Shown: positions 52,093-60,841, counted from the stretch's first letter. The stretch: 64,000 nt of DNA from Rhodobacter sp. (GCA_020637515.1 JACKKG010000001.1:1828501-1892500); one strand, 5' to 3'. Numbers and translations are program-made. Notes: generated by a model not told the origin, from the letters alone.

Positions 52093-53369
52093 ACGGCGCG
52101 CCCGTTTACCCAGGTCGCGACCACGGCGCGGTCGTCGCCCATCATGATCGTCGGGAACAGGGCCTCCCACAGGTCGGTCGCGCGGGAGCTGCGCTGCGCG
52201 ATCACCGGGGTCGAGGCCAGGTCGATCACCACCAGGTCGGCCTCCATCCCCGGCGCAAGGGCGCCGATCCGGTCCCCCAGCCCCAGCGCCCGGGCCGACC
52301 CCTGTGTCGCCAGCCACCACAGCTGCGAGGGATGCAGCGCCGCACCCCTGAGTTGCGCGATCTCGTAGGCCGCGGCCATGGTCCGGAACATCGACAGGTT
52401 CGACCCGCCGCCGATGTCGGTGGCCAGCCCGATGCGCTGCCCCTCGGCCTTGAGGCCGGCCATGTCGAACAGGCCCGAGCCGATGAAGGCGTTCGAGGTC
52501 GGGCAATGGATCAGCGCGGCGCCCACCTCGCGCAGGCGGGCCCGCTCGCGGTCGGTCAGGTGGATCGCGTGGCCATAAAGCCCCCGTTCGCCCAGCAGGC
52601 CAAAGTGCTCGTAGACTTCGAGATAGTCGCGCGCCTGCGGGAACAGCCGGGCCACCCAGGCGATTTCCTCGGGCTGTTCGCTGAGGTGGGTCTGCATCGG
52701 CACCTCGGGGTGTTCCGACCACAGCGCCCCCAGCGCGGCCAGTTGTTCGGGCGTCGAGGTGGGGGCGAAGCGCGGCGTGATGACATAGGACAGCCGGTCC
52801 ACCCCGTGCCAGCGTTGCAGCAGCGCCCTGGACTGGTCATAGGCCGCCTGCGCGGTGTCGCGCAGCGTGTCGGGGGCGTTGCGGTCCATGCAGGTCTTGC
52901 CCGCCAGCACCCGCATCCCGCGGTCCCGCGCGGCGGTGAACAGCGCGTCAACGCTTTCGGGGTGGATGGTGCAGAAGCTGCACAGCGTCGTCGTGCCCTG
53001 CGCCAGCATCAGGTCGAGGCACATTCCGGCAATCGCCTGCGCGTGCGCCGGGTCGCCAAAGCGCGATTCCTCGGGAAAGGTGTAGGTGTTCAGCCAGTCG
53101 ATCAGCCGCTTGCCCCAACTGGCGATGATACCGGTCTGCGGGTAGTGGACATGCGCGTCCACGAACCCGGCCGAAATCAGCGCCTGGCCGTAGTCGTGCA
53201 CCCGCGCGCCGGGATGGGCGGCCCGCAATCGGTCGGCGGGGCCGGTCGCGATGATGCGCCCGGCGTCGATCACCACGCCGCCCCGGCTGTCGTGCCGCGC
53301 GGCGGCGGGGCCTTCCACGAACGGGTCGGCGGCGAAGGTCAGGGTCTGACCGATCAGCAGGTCGGGCAT
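52089..53369 (-). CDS. guaD: Guanine deaminase
   Basis: A 426-aa amidohydrolase that deaminates guanine to xanthine. Zinc ligands lie in VDAHVHYPQTG (HxH), QTHLSEQPEEI, YGHAIHLTD and ATDIGGGSN, with HCPTSNAFIGSG forming the active-site loop. The guanine-deaminase-specific TYTFPEESRF segment follows LIDWLN. No xdh small or medium subunit genes accompany it, although a molybdenum hydroxylase large subunit lies 7 kb away. Monocistronic. Confidence 0.94.
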   Translation of the reverse strand: MPDLLIGQTLTFAADPFVEGPAAARHDSRGGVVIDAGRIIATGPADRLRAAHPGARVHDYGQALISAGFVDAHVHYPQTGIIASWGKRLIDWLNTYTFPEESRFGDPAHAQAIAGMCLDLMLAQGTTTLCSFCTIHPESVDALFTAARDRGMRVLAGKTCMDRNAPDTLRDTAQAAYDQSRALLQRWHGVDRLSYVITPRFAPTSTPEQLAALGALWSEHPEVPMQTHLSEQPEEIAWVARLFPQARDYLEVYEHFGLLGERGLYGHAIHLTDRERARLREVGAALIHCPTSNAFIGSGLFDMAGLKAEGQRIGLATDIGGGSNLSMFRTMAAAYEIAQLRGAALHPSQLWWLATQGSARALGLGDRIGALAPGMEADLVVIDLASTPVIAQRSSRATDLWEALFPTIMMGDDRAVVATWVNGRAV

Positions 53370-53495
53370 GGGGGCGGCCTTTTCGTGAACCGGGTAAGGT
53401 CTTTATCGCGTGGCTGTTTGCGCATAACAACCACTGGCGGGTCGGACCTGCATCGAATCACGAACGGACGCACCTCAGACCCCCGGGAGGCGAGC

Positions 53496-54914
53496 ATGAC
53501 GGAACCGGAACGCGACGATGCGCAACACGAGTCCCTTCACGCGCAACCGCAGGCCGAGATGAACGACAGCGGCGATCCGCTGGAAGGTCTGATTCCCGCC
53601 GTTCTCGAGGCGGTCGAGGCCGGCGACGGTCCTGCGGTCGAGGAAATGCTGGAACCGCTGCACCCGGCCGATATCGCGGATTTTCTGGAACAGATCAGCG
53701 GATCGCAGCGGCGTGCCTTCCTGGCTTTGGCGCCGGACGCCATCGACGGCGAGGTGCTGTCCGAACTGGACGAAAGCCTGCGCGAGGACGTGATCGACGC
53801 CCTGCCGCGCGCGGTCCTGGCCGAGGCGGTGCGCGAACTCGACACCGACGATGTCGTGGACATCATCGAGGACCTGGAAGACCACGATCAGGCCTTCATC
53901 CTGGACGCGCTGGAAAGCGAAGACCGGGCGGCGGTCGAAAGCTCGCTGGCCTGGCCCGAGTATTCCGCCGGCCGCCTGATGCAGTCGGAAACGGTGACCG
54001 TGCCGCAGGACTGGACAGTGGGCCAGACCATCGACCATCTGCGGTCGGTCGATTGGCTGCCCGATCAGTTCTATCACGTCATCCTGGTGGACGAACGGCA
54101 CCGGCCGACCGGCCACGCGACGCTGGGTCGCGTTCTGGCCTCGCGACGGGATACGCCCCTGCGCGAAATCGTCGAAGGCAGCTTTCTGACAGTCGAGGCC
54201 ACGGAAGAGGAATCCGAAGTGGCGCTGATGTTCAATAAGTATCATCTGATCTCGATGCCCGTGGTCGATGGCGCGGGGCGTCTGGTGGGGGTCATCACCA
54301 TCGACGACGCCATGAACGTGCTGGACGAGGAGCACGAGGAAGACTTTCTGCGGATGGCCGGTGTGGGCGAGGAATCGAGCCTGTCGGACGGCGTCTGGGA
54401 CACGGTGCGCCAGCGGTTCCCCTGGCTGGCCGTGAATCTGCTGACCGCCAACATTGCCGCCGCGGTGATCGGCCTGTTCGAAAACACCATCGCCGTGATC
54501 GTTGCGCTGGCCGCGCTGATGCCGATCGTCGCCTCGATGGGCGGCAACGCGGGCACGCAGTCGCTGACCGTGGCGGTGCGCGCCCTGGCGACCCGCGACC
54601 TGACGGCCTCGAACGCGTCGCGGGTGGTGCGGCGCGAGATCGTGGTCGGGCTGGTGAACGGGCTGGGCTTTGCCCTCATCATGGGCTGCATCGCCTGGGT
54701 GTTCTATGGCCAGAGCGTGCTTCTGGGCGTGGTGATCGCCGGCGCGCTGGTCATCAACCTGGCCGTGGCGGCGCTGGCTGGGGTGCTGGTGCCGTTGATC
54801 CTGGACCGGATGGAGCTGGACCCCGCGCTGGCCTCGGGCACCTTTGTGACCACGGTAACGGATGTCGTCGGCTTCTTCGCGTTTCTGGGGCTGGCGACGA
54901 TGGTGCTGCTATGA
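53496..54914 (+). CDS. mgtE: Magnesium transporter MgtE
   Basis: A 472-aa MgtE channel. It has an N-terminal superhelical domain (about 35-160, LHPADIADFLEQI...DDVVDIIEDLE), a CBS pair (about 165-290, TVPQDWTVGQTIDHLR and MPVVDGAGRLVGVITIDDAM), a plug helix and five membrane helices containing the pore signature PIVASMGGNAGTQ. It mediates Mg2+ uptake gated by cytoplasmic Mg2+. GGGAGGCGAGC precedes the ATG at 53496. No riboswitch is evident in the short leader. Confidence 0.95.
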   Translation: MTEPERDDAQHESLHAQPQAEMNDSGDPLEGLIPAVLEAVEAGDGPAVEEMLEPLHPADIADFLEQISGSQRRAFLALAPDAIDGEVLSELDESLREDVIDALPRAVLAEAVRELDTDDVVDIIEDLEDHDQAFILDALESEDRAAVESSLAWPEYSAGRLMQSETVTVPQDWTVGQTIDHLRSVDWLPDQFYHVILVDERHRPTGHATLGRVLASRRDTPLREIVEGSFLTVEATEEESEVALMFNKYHLISMPVVDGAGRLVGVITIDDAMNVLDEEHEEDFLRMAGVGEESSLSDGVWDTVRQRFPWLAVNLLTANIAAAVIGLFENTIAVIVALAALMPIVASMGGNAGTQSLTVAVRALATRDLTASNASRVVRREIVVGLVNGLGFALIMGCIAWVFYGQSVLLGVVIAGALVINLAVAALAGVLVPLILDRMELDPALASGTFVTTVTDVVGFFAFLGLATMVLL

Positions 54915-55468
54915 GCGACATGGATCAGATCAAGGCCGAGGTCCGCAAGGCGGCGTTTGCCGCGCGCAAGGCGGTGTTCGGAACCGGGCGTGACGTGGCG
55001 GCCCAGGCGGGCTTGCGCGCCGCGCTGGCCGCGTTCGGACCCGTGCCCCTGGCCGGCTATCTGCCGATCCGGACCGAGATCGACCCCGTGCCCGTCATGA
55101 CCACGCATTCCGGCCCGGTCGGCGTGCCGGTGATCCCGGGCGCGGCGCAGCCGCTGGAGTTCCATCTGTGGACGCCCGAGGGCGCGCTGCTCGATGGTCC
55201 GTTCGGCGCCAAGGTTCCCGCCGACGGCGTGGCGATGGTGCCGCGCGTGCTGATCGTGCCGATGCTGGCCTTCGATGCGCGCGGTTATCGGCTGGGCTAT
55301 GGTGGCGGGTTTTACGACCGCACGCTGGCAAAGCTGCGCGCCGCGGGGCCGGTGACCGCGCTGGGCTTTGCCTTTGACGCGCAGGAACTGGCCGAGGTGC
55401 CTGTCGATGCCTATGACCAGCGGCTGGACGGCGTGGTCACCGAAAGCGGTCTCAGGCGGTTTTCCTAA
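54911..55468 (+). CDS. 5-formyltetrahydrofolate cyclo-ligase
   Basis: A 185-aa ATP-dependent enzyme that turns 5-formyl-THF into methenyl-THF. Visible are the basic N-terminal ATP-binding helix (VRKAAFAARKAVFG), the GYLPIRTEID substrate strand and the signature GYRLGYGGGFYDRTLA. It overlaps mgtE by 4 bp (ATGA). In many alphaproteobacteria this gene lies near ssrS (6S RNA), but I see no 6S candidate here. Converges with the HisN-type gene, overlapping by 4 bp. Confidence 0.92.
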   Translation: MSDMDQIKAEVRKAAFAARKAVFGTGRDVAAQAGLRAALAAFGPVPLAGYLPIRTEIDPVPVMTTHSGPVGVPVIPGAAQPLEFHLWTPEGALLDGPFGAKVPADGVAMVPRVLIVPMLAFDARGYRLGYGGGFYDRTLAKLRAAGPVTALGFAFDAQELAEVPVDAYDQRLDGVVTESGLRRFS

Positions 55469-56271
55469 GCGCTCAGCAGGGCCATCGCCTCGGCATGGAT
55501 TTGCGGATTGGCCGCGGCCAGCACCCGACCGCCCTGGTGCGCCGGGCCCCCCTGCCAGTCGGTGACGAGCCCGCCCGCGGCCTCGATCACGGCGATGGGG
55601 GCCATGATGTCGTAGCTTTGCAAGCCGGCCTCGATCACCAGATCGATCTGGCCGGCGGCGAGCAGCGCGTAGGCGTAGCAATCCATCCCGTATCGGGTGA
55701 GCTGCGCCTGGGCCGAGACCCGGTGAAAGGCTTGCGCGTCGTCGGGGGTGCCGACCTCGGGAAAGGTCGTGAACACGATGGCCCGCGACAAGGGGCGCGG
55801 CGCGCGCGTCGCCAGGGCCGCGCGGCCCTGCGGCCCCTCGACCTGGGCCACGCCCGGGCCACCGGAAAAACGTTCGCCGATATAGGGCTGGTCGATCAGG
55901 CCCAGCACCGGCCCCTGCGCATCGGCCAGCGCGACCAGGACCCCCCAGGTCGGCGTGCCCGACAGAAAGCCGCGCGTGCCGTCGATCGGGTCCAGCACCC
56001 AGGTCAGGCCGGTGGTTCCGGGTTTCGCGCCGTGTTCTTCGCCCAGGATGGCGTCGTCGGGGCGCATCCGGGCCAGCACGGCGCGCATGGCGGACTCGGC
56101 CTCGCGGTCGCCCGCGGTCACCGGGTCAAAGCCCTGCGAATCCTTGTTGTCGGCAGACAGACCGGCGGCCCGGAAATGCGCCAGGGTTGCCGGTCGCGCG
56201 GCGTCGGCCATCGCGTGGGCCGTGCGCCACAGGTCGGCGGTCAGGTCTGGGGAAAGGGGCGCGCGCGTCAT
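55465..56271 (-). CDS. hisN: Inositol-monophosphatase-family phosphatase, HisN-type
   Basis: A 268-aa Mg2+-dependent phosphatase. Metal ligands lie in ILGEEHG, WVLDPIDGTRGFLSGTPTWG and the closing SYDIMAPIAVIEAAGG. The DxxDGTRxF motif and length match the histidinol-phosphatase (HisN) group common in alphaproteobacteria; inositol monophosphatase or PAP phosphatase are alternatives. ATG at 56271 has GGAGACACC in front; a longer form adds 18 residues. Confidence 0.85.
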   Translation of the reverse strand: MTRAPLSPDLTADLWRTAHAMADAARPATLAHFRAAGLSADNKDSQGFDPVTAGDREAESAMRAVLARMRPDDAILGEEHGAKPGTTGLTWVLDPIDGTRGFLSGTPTWGVLVALADAQGPVLGLIDQPYIGERFSGGPGVAQVEGPQGRAALATRAPRPLSRAIVFTTFPEVGTPDDAQAFHRVSAQAQLTRYGMDCYAYALLAAGQIDLVIEAGLQSYDIMAPIAVIEAAGGLVTDWQGGPAHQGGRVLAAANPQIHAEAMALLSA

Positions 56272-56358
56272 CGGTGTCTCCAAGGGCTGCGCGGCCTGTC
56301 TAGTCAGGACGACGCGGCCGGGCAAGGGCGCCGGCCGCGTCGGCGGGGTCGTGTGCCT

Positions 56359-56721
56359 TCAGGCGGCGTCCGAGAGCACGCGCGCCAGGTCGAACAGGCG
56401 TTTGCGCTGGGCCTCGGGGATCGCATAATAGGCGCGCACCAGCTCCATCGCTTCCTTGTTGGCCAGGATGTCGGTCTCGATGGCCGAATCGCTGCTGGCC
56501 TCGTTGCCCAACCCTTCGAAGAAGAAGCCGATTTCCACCCCCAGCGTCCGGGCGATGTCCCAAAGACGCGAGGCGCTGACGCGATTCATGCCGGTTTCGT
56601 ATTTCTGGATCTGCTGGAACTTGATCCCGACGGAATCCGCCAGCTGTTGCTGGGTCATGCCCACCATCCAGCGCCGATGGCGAATGCGCTTTCCGACATG
56701 CACGTCAACTGGGTGCTTCAC
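56359..56721 (-). CDS. XRE-family transcriptional regulator
   Basis: A 120-aa protein with an N-terminal Cro/C1-type helix-turn-helix (about 10-65, MTQQQLADSVGIKFQQIQKY, then ETGMNRVSASRLWDIARTL) and an acidic C-terminal helical tail. This is a paralogous group found in several copies in Rhodobacterales. It is divergent from a quinone oxidoreductase gene across ~495 bp that contains TTGCA palindromes. Role unknown. Confidence 0.88.
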   Translation of the reverse strand: MKHPVDVHVGKRIRHRRWMVGMTQQQLADSVGIKFQQIQKYETGMNRVSASRLWDIARTLGVEIGFFFEGLGNEASSDSAIETDILANKEAMELVRAYYAIPEAQRKRLFDLARVLSDAA

Positions 56722-57216
56722 AGGTCTACTCCTCTGTCACGATCGGCCCGAGGGTGTTTCTGGCCGTTTATGGTTCCTCACTCGCACATCAAGCAATTTT
56801 CGTGCCAACTGTAACCGGGCGGCACGAATTCCGTTCAGTTCTTTCGAGTCGAGGCCGTTTTTGCAGGTTTCGGGCCTGTTCGGTCGAGGGCCAGAGGGTC
56901 ATTCGTGGCCGCCTGCCGTTGGCCTCGGCGTTCGCGCCCTGGTTGACGTGGCGGCAGCTTGGCGGGCGACTCGGCTTGCCCGTCTTGATGTAATCACCCC
57001 CGGAACTTTCCATCAAGGCGTGTTTTGCAAAATGCAATGCGTCCTGCATCAACTTTTGCGTGTATATGCAATTTGCGAAACCCCACAGGCGGCGTCGCGT
57101 CACGCTTGCCCTTGTGCGGGGCCGTCGCCATGCTGCCGCGAGCCGTGAACGCGCCCCGGTCCCCGATCGCGCGAACACGGCTTTCGAACACGACCCGACA
57201 CCGACCGGAGACCCCG
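56722..57216. other. Long divergent intergenic region with TTGCA palindromes
   Basis: About 495 bases hold no supportable gene. The part near the oxidoreductase gene is AT-rich and contains a perfect inverted repeat TTGCA-AAA-TGCAA (57025-57037), then TTGC-N8-GCAA (57056-57071) and a flanking TTTGCGAAA. These look like operator half-sites. The TGTATATG inside the second repeat could be a -10 element, but I see no matching -35. The XRE start has no clear promoter by eye. Confidence 0.5.
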
Positions 57217-58176
57217 ATGCGCGCCTTTGTCCTGGCTTCGACCGATACGCCCCCCGCCGTGACTGACCTGCCGCTGCCTGAACCGGCCCCCGGCGAGATT
57301 CGTCTGAAGATTCGCGCCTGCGGACTGAATTTCGCCGATCTCCTGATGGCGCAAGGCCAATATCAGGAACGCCCGGCGCTGCCCTTCGTGATGGGCATGG
57401 AGGTCGCAGGCGAGGTGGATGCGCTGGGCGAGGGGGTCACGGCCTTTGCCCCCGGTCAGCGGGTCGCGGCCTTTTACGGGCAGGGCGGACTGGCGGAATA
57501 CGGCTGTTTCCCGGCCACCGCCTGCCTGCCGATCCCCGAGGCCATGCCCTTTGACCAGGCGGCGGGGTTCATCGTCGCCTATGGCACTTCGCACCTGGCC
57601 CTGACTCACCGCGCGCGCCTGCGCGAGGGCGAGACCTTGCTGGTTCTGGGGGCCTCGGGCGGAGTCGGCCTGACGGCGGTCGAGATCGGCGCGCGGTTGG
57701 GCGCGCGGGTTGTCGCCGTGGCGCGCGGCGCCGACAAGCTGAAGGTCGCGCAGGCGGCGGGGGCCTCGATCCTGATCGACAGCGCCGAGGCCGATCTGAA
57801 AACGGCGTTCAAGGCCCTGGGCGGCGTGGACGTGGTCTATGACGCGGTCGGCGAACCGGCGGCCTCGGCGGCGTTGCGCGCCCTCAGGCCCGAGGGGCGC
57901 TTTGTCGTCATCGGTTTTGCCGGCGGGCAGGTGCCGCAGATCCCCGCGAACATCCTGTTGGTCAAGAACATCGACGTCATCGGCCTGTATTGGGGCGGCT
58001 ACAACAGCTTTGCGCCGCAGGTCCTGACGCGGTCTCTGGCGGACCTGATGGCGCTTTATGCGCAAGGCGCGCTGCACCCCCACGTCAGCCACACCCTGCC
58101 GCTGGAGCGCACGGCCGAGGCCATGGACCTGCTGCGCAGCCGGGCCTCGACCGGCAAAGTCGTGGTGACGATGTAG
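57217..58176 (+). CDS. Zinc-independent NADPH:quinone oxidoreductase (MDR family)
   Basis: A 319-aa medium-chain reductase. It has the GroES-like N-terminal domain with GLNFADLLMAQGQYQ and PFVMGMEVAGEV, and the Rossmann motif VLGASGGVGLTAVEIGARLG (about 142-161). Zinc-binding cysteines are absent, so it is of the quinone reductase/enoyl reductase class. An ACCGGAGACCCC site precedes the ATG. The long leader carries palindromic TTGCA repeats and the neighbour is an XRE regulator. Substrate unknown. Confidence 0.9.
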   Translation: MRAFVLASTDTPPAVTDLPLPEPAPGEIRLKIRACGLNFADLLMAQGQYQERPALPFVMGMEVAGEVDALGEGVTAFAPGQRVAAFYGQGGLAEYGCFPATACLPIPEAMPFDQAAGFIVAYGTSHLALTHRARLREGETLLVLGASGGVGLTAVEIGARLGARVVAVARGADKLKVAQAAGASILIDSAEADLKTAFKALGGVDVVYDAVGEPAASAALRALRPEGRFVVIGFAGGQVPQIPANILLVKNIDVIGLYWGGYNSFAPQVLTRSLADLMALYAQGALHPHVSHTLPLERTAEAMDLLRSRASTGKVVVTM

Positions 58177-58179
58177 CGG

Positions 58180-59058
58180 CTACGCGGCGGCGGCGACGGA
58201 CAGGCCCGCGCCGTCCCAGGCCTTGCGCAGCAGATCGGCCAGCGCCAGCACCCCCGGCGAGGCGATGCCGGGCCGGATGTAGAGGTTGACCAGGTGGCTG
58301 CCCAGGTCGGGCAGCGTGCCATTGTGTGCGATGCGTTCGGCGTGTGGCGGCTCGGTCCCGGCCAGCAGCGCGTGAATCGCCATGTCGCAACTGACGGCGG
58401 CCTCGAGCGTGCGGTCCGATTCCGATTCGACCGCCGCTTCCCACGGGATACCGGCCCGGTCCAGCGCGGCGACGATCCCGGGCCGAAATGCGCAATAGCG
58501 GCCCAAGGCCAGCCGCAGCGGGCGCTGCCGCCATGCCTGCCCGGCCGGCGCGCCGATCCAGATCAGCGGCAGTCGGGTCAACGTCTCGCCACCCGGGCCG
58601 CAGTGCTGCTCGGTGGTCAGGATCAGGTCGCAATCGCCGTTCAGATAGGCCTCTTTCGCCTTGCGCGTGTTGCGCGCCTGAAGCTGCACCTGCATGCGCG
58701 GGAACATGGCCTGGAAATGCCGCAGCACGTGGGGGATATGGGGGTAGACGATGTCATGGGGCACGATGATGACGATCTCCCCCTCGAAATCGCTGTCGGT
58801 CAGGCGTTCGACGGCCTCGTCGTTCAGGGCCAGGATGCGCCGGCCATAGGCCAGCAACTGCTCGCCCTCGCCAGTCAGCGACACGCCGCGCCCGCTGCGA
58901 TCCAGCACTGACAGGCCCAGCGATTCCTCCAGCCGCTTGATCTGCATCGAAACGGCCGATTGCGTCAGGTTCAGCACATGCGCCGCGCGCGTCACCCCGC
59001 CGAAATCCGCGATGGCAGCGAGGGCGCGCAGGGCGGCGAGATCGAGGTTGCGGCGCAT
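58180..59058 (-). CDS. LysR-family transcriptional regulator, divergent from DUF1127 gene
   Basis: A 292-aa LysR regulator with winged HTH (about 3-62, GGVTRAAHVLNLTQSAVSMQ, then IKRLEESLG) and a periplasmic-binding-like effector domain. ATG at 59058 (MRRNLDL) follows AAAGGTCTTGAT; ATG at 59091 would add 11 residues. A T-N11-A type palindrome lies just upstream. A LysR next to a divergent DUF1127 gene recurs in alphaproteobacteria (LsrB/VtlR-like), where the regulator controls the small protein or sRNA genes. Confidence 0.9.
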   Translation of the reverse strand: MRRNLDLAALRALAAIADFGGVTRAAHVLNLTQSAVSMQIKRLEESLGLSVLDRSGRGVSLTGEGEQLLAYGRRILALNDEAVERLTDSDFEGEIVIIVPHDIVYPHIPHVLRHFQAMFPRMQVQLQARNTRKAKEAYLNGDCDLILTTEQHCGPGGETLTRLPLIWIGAPAGQAWRQRPLRLALGRYCAFRPGIVAALDRAGIPWEAAVESESDRTLEAAVSCDMAIHALLAGTEPPHAERIAHNGTLPDLGSHLVNLYIRPGIASPGVLALADLLRKAWDGAGLSVAAAA

Positions 59059-59068
59059 ATCAAGACCT

Positions 59069-59085
59069 TTGATGCAAGATATCAA
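59069..59085. promoter_or_regulatory. LysR-type palindromic box
   Basis: TTGAT-N7-ATCAA (TTGATGCAAGATATCAA) is a perfect inverted repeat with the T-N11-A core of LysR recognition sites. It lies 11-27 bases upstream of the LysR start and about 97 bases before the DUF1127 start. Autoregulation and control of the divergent gene are inferred. Confidence 0.6.
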
Positions 59086-59181
59086 GAACATTCGTTTTCA
59101 TGATACGCCAGTTTCGCCTATCGGATCAACATCCGTCATGAGCCGCGCGCGACTCATTCGAATTGCAGAAGGACCCTACCG

Positions 59182-59409
59182 ATGACCCGCACCCTTGCCG
59201 CCCCCGTGTCCCTGGCCGCGCCGCTGTCTGCCCCAGCCGGGCGCCGTTCGGTTCTGGGTGTTCTGCGTCTGGCACCGGCCCTTTTGCGCCAGCGCCGCGC
59301 CCTGGCCGAACTGGACGACGCGCGCCTGCGCGATCTGGGTCTGACCCGCGCCCAGGCCCGGTCCGAGGCCGACCGTCCGTTCTGGGACGCCCCCGCGCAT
59401 TGGCGCTGA
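59182..59409 (+). CDS. DUF1127 small basic protein
   Basis: A 75-aa protein. The C-terminal part is a DUF1127 (YjiS-like) motif: LRQRRALAELDDARLRDLGL, then TRAQARSEADRPFW. In Rhodobacter sphaeroides and Agrobacterium such arginine-rich small proteins act in RNA metabolism, phosphate or stress responses. AGAAGGACC precedes the ATG. It is divergent from a LysR regulator that probably controls it. Confidence 0.88.
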   Translation: MTRTLAAPVSLAAPLSAPAGRRSVLGVLRLAPALLRQRRALAELDDARLRDLGLTRAQARSEADRPFWDAPAHWR

Positions 59410-59507
59410 TGCGGAATGCCTTGAAACCGTGACAGGTAATCCCGATATTGGAGGCATCTGCGGGGCCGTCGGTTTCCGCACAACGCTTGGTTCCAACGGA
59501 GGGTTTC

Positions 59508-60308
59508 ATGGCCAACTACCAGTCGGTGCGCACGTCCGACACCGGCGCGCTCGGCGCACGGATTGATGCGGGCCTGCGCGCGCACATGAACAAGGTCTAC
59601 GGCACGATGGCCGTGGGCATGCTGATCACCGCGCTGGCGGCCTGGGCGCTGGCCGGGCTGGCGGTGACGGCGGACATGGCCGGCGCGGCGCACAATGCGC
59701 AGGGTCAGGTCTATGCGCTGGGGCAGGGGGATTACCTGACCTCGTTCGGCGCGCTTCTGTATACCTCGCCGCTGAAATGGGTGGTGATGCTGGCGCCGCT
59801 GGGCATGGTGATGTTCTTTGGCGCCGCCATGAACCGCATGTCGGCGGCCGGCGCGCAGATCTATTTCTGGGTCTATGCCGGGCTGATGGGCGCCTCGCTC
59901 AGCTCCATCTTCCTGGTGTTCACCGGGTTCTCGATCATGCAGGTGTTCTTGATCACCGCGATCGCCTTCGCCGGGCTCAGCCTGTATGGCTACACCACGA
60001 AGCGCGATCTGTCGGGCATGGGAACCTTCCTGATGATGGGAGTCATCGGGCTGCTGGTGGCGATGATCGTCAACTGGTTCCTTCAGTCCTCGGCGATGGA
60101 ATTCGCGATCTCGGCGATCGGCGTGCTGCTGTTCGCCGGCCTGACCGCCTATGACACGCAGAGCATCAAGTCGACCTATGTGGCCCATGCGCACAATGGC
60201 GACACCGAGTGGCTGGGCAAGTCGGCGATCATGGGTGCGTTGCAGCTCTATCTCGACTTCATCAACATGTTCATGTTCCTGCTGCAACTTTTCGGCGACC
60301 GCCGCTGA
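59508..60308 (+). CDS. Bax inhibitor-1 (BI-1/YccA) family membrane protein
   Basis: A 266-aa membrane protein with seven helices, of the BI-1/YbhL group. Typical segments are LRAHMNKVYGTMAVGMLITA near the start, LTAYDTQSIKSTY near residue 215 and the closing LDFINMFMFLLQLFGDRR. Bacterial BI-1 proteins are pH-sensitive Ca2+ leak channels or modulators of FtsH. ACGGAGGGTTTC precedes the ATG at 59508. A strong terminator follows. Confidence 0.92.
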   Translation: MANYQSVRTSDTGALGARIDAGLRAHMNKVYGTMAVGMLITALAAWALAGLAVTADMAGAAHNAQGQVYALGQGDYLTSFGALLYTSPLKWVVMLAPLGMVMFFGAAMNRMSAAGAQIYFWVYAGLMGASLSSIFLVFTGFSIMQVFLITAIAFAGLSLYGYTTKRDLSGMGTFLMMGVIGLLVAMIVNWFLQSSAMEFAISAIGVLLFAGLTAYDTQSIKSTYVAHAHNGDTEWLGKSAIMGALQLYLDFINMFMFLLQLFGDRR

Positions 60309-60331
60309 GCGCAGGCAATCGCCTCGCAAAC

Positions 60332-60362
60332 GACGGGCCGGTCCTTTGGACCGGCCCGTTTT
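60332..60362 (+). terminator. Rho-independent terminator after the BI-1 gene
   Basis: ACGGGCCGGTCC pairs perfectly with GGACCGGCCCGT around a TTT loop (12 bp stem) and is followed by TTTTCG. It lies 24 bases after the stop. Confidence 0.9.
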
Positions 60363-60396
60363 CGTTTGACCCGGTCTCGGCCGTCGCCGGGGGGCC

Positions 60397-60455
60397 ATCC
60401 CTGTGCCGGATTTATCCCCTGGGGGATCCAGAGGCGTGGAAAACCCCATTGGCCA
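60397..60455 (-). repeat. Intergenic hairpin element, copy 3 (degenerate)
   Basis: On the minus strand it reads GGGGTTTTCCACGCCTCTGG, then CCCCCAGGGGATAAATCCGGCACAGG. Loop, spacing and tail follow copies 1 and 2, but the stem has lost several pairs and the tail differs at some bases. A GGCGCC-CCCCT-GGCGCC inverted repeat precedes it (60462-60478), in the place of the G-run hairpin of copy 2. It lies downstream of rpmG in the same orientation. Confidence 0.55.
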
Positions 60456-60524
60456 AAGGGCGCCAGGGGGGCGCCTGGTCCGCAGCATCGCCGTCCGCAG
60501 CCTTGCCGGACGGCCCGCGCAAAC

Positions 60525-60550
60525 GAAAAGAGCCGCCCCGAAGGGCGGCC
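60525..60550 (-). terminator. Rho-independent terminator of rpmG
   Basis: On the minus strand GCCGCCC-TTCG-GGGCGGC forms a 7-bp stem with a stable UUCG tetraloop, followed by TCTTTTCG. It lies about 25 bases after the rpmG stop. Confidence 0.88.
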
Positions 60551-60574
60551 CAAGTCCACAGCGGAGGGCAGATC

Positions 60575-60742
60575 TTACTTGATCTTGCCTTCCTTGTATT
60601 CCACGTGCTGACGCGCGACCGGGTCGAATTTGCGGATGGTCATCTTCTCGGTCATCGTGCGGGCGTTCTTTTTGGTCACATAGAAGTGGCCCGTGCCCGC
60701 CGAAGAGTTCAGACGGATCTTGATCGTCGTCGGTTTCGCCAT
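60575..60742 (-). CDS. rpmG: 50S ribosomal protein L33
   Basis: A 55-aa protein recovered by direct translation of the minus strand: MAKPTTIKIRLNSSAGTGHF at the start, then YVTKKNARTMTEKM and the closing VEYKEGKIK. This is the cysteine-free, zinc-independent L33 type usual in proteobacteria. CTAGGAGACCATC precedes the ATG and a UUCG terminator follows. Monocistronic. Confidence 0.96.
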   Translation of the reverse strand: MAKPTTIKIRLNSSAGTGHFYVTKKNARTMTEKMTIRKFDPVARQHVEYKEGKIK

Positions 60743-60841
60743 GATGGTCTCCTAGCGCGCGGTAGCGCCCTGGCCACCGGTGTAATCCTTTGAAGTCCGC
60801 CTTTTACGCAACTCGGGGGCAGAGTCAACGCCTCCTCGCCG

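Noticed and set aside
53370..53495. Mg2+ riboswitch before mgtE
   Set aside because: The leader is only about 125 bases, shared with the divergent guaD start, and shows no M-box core motifs.
56789..57178. 129-aa frame on minus in the XRE-oxidoreductase gap
   Set aside because: No family features, no ribosome site, and it spans the AT-rich palindromic regulatory patch.
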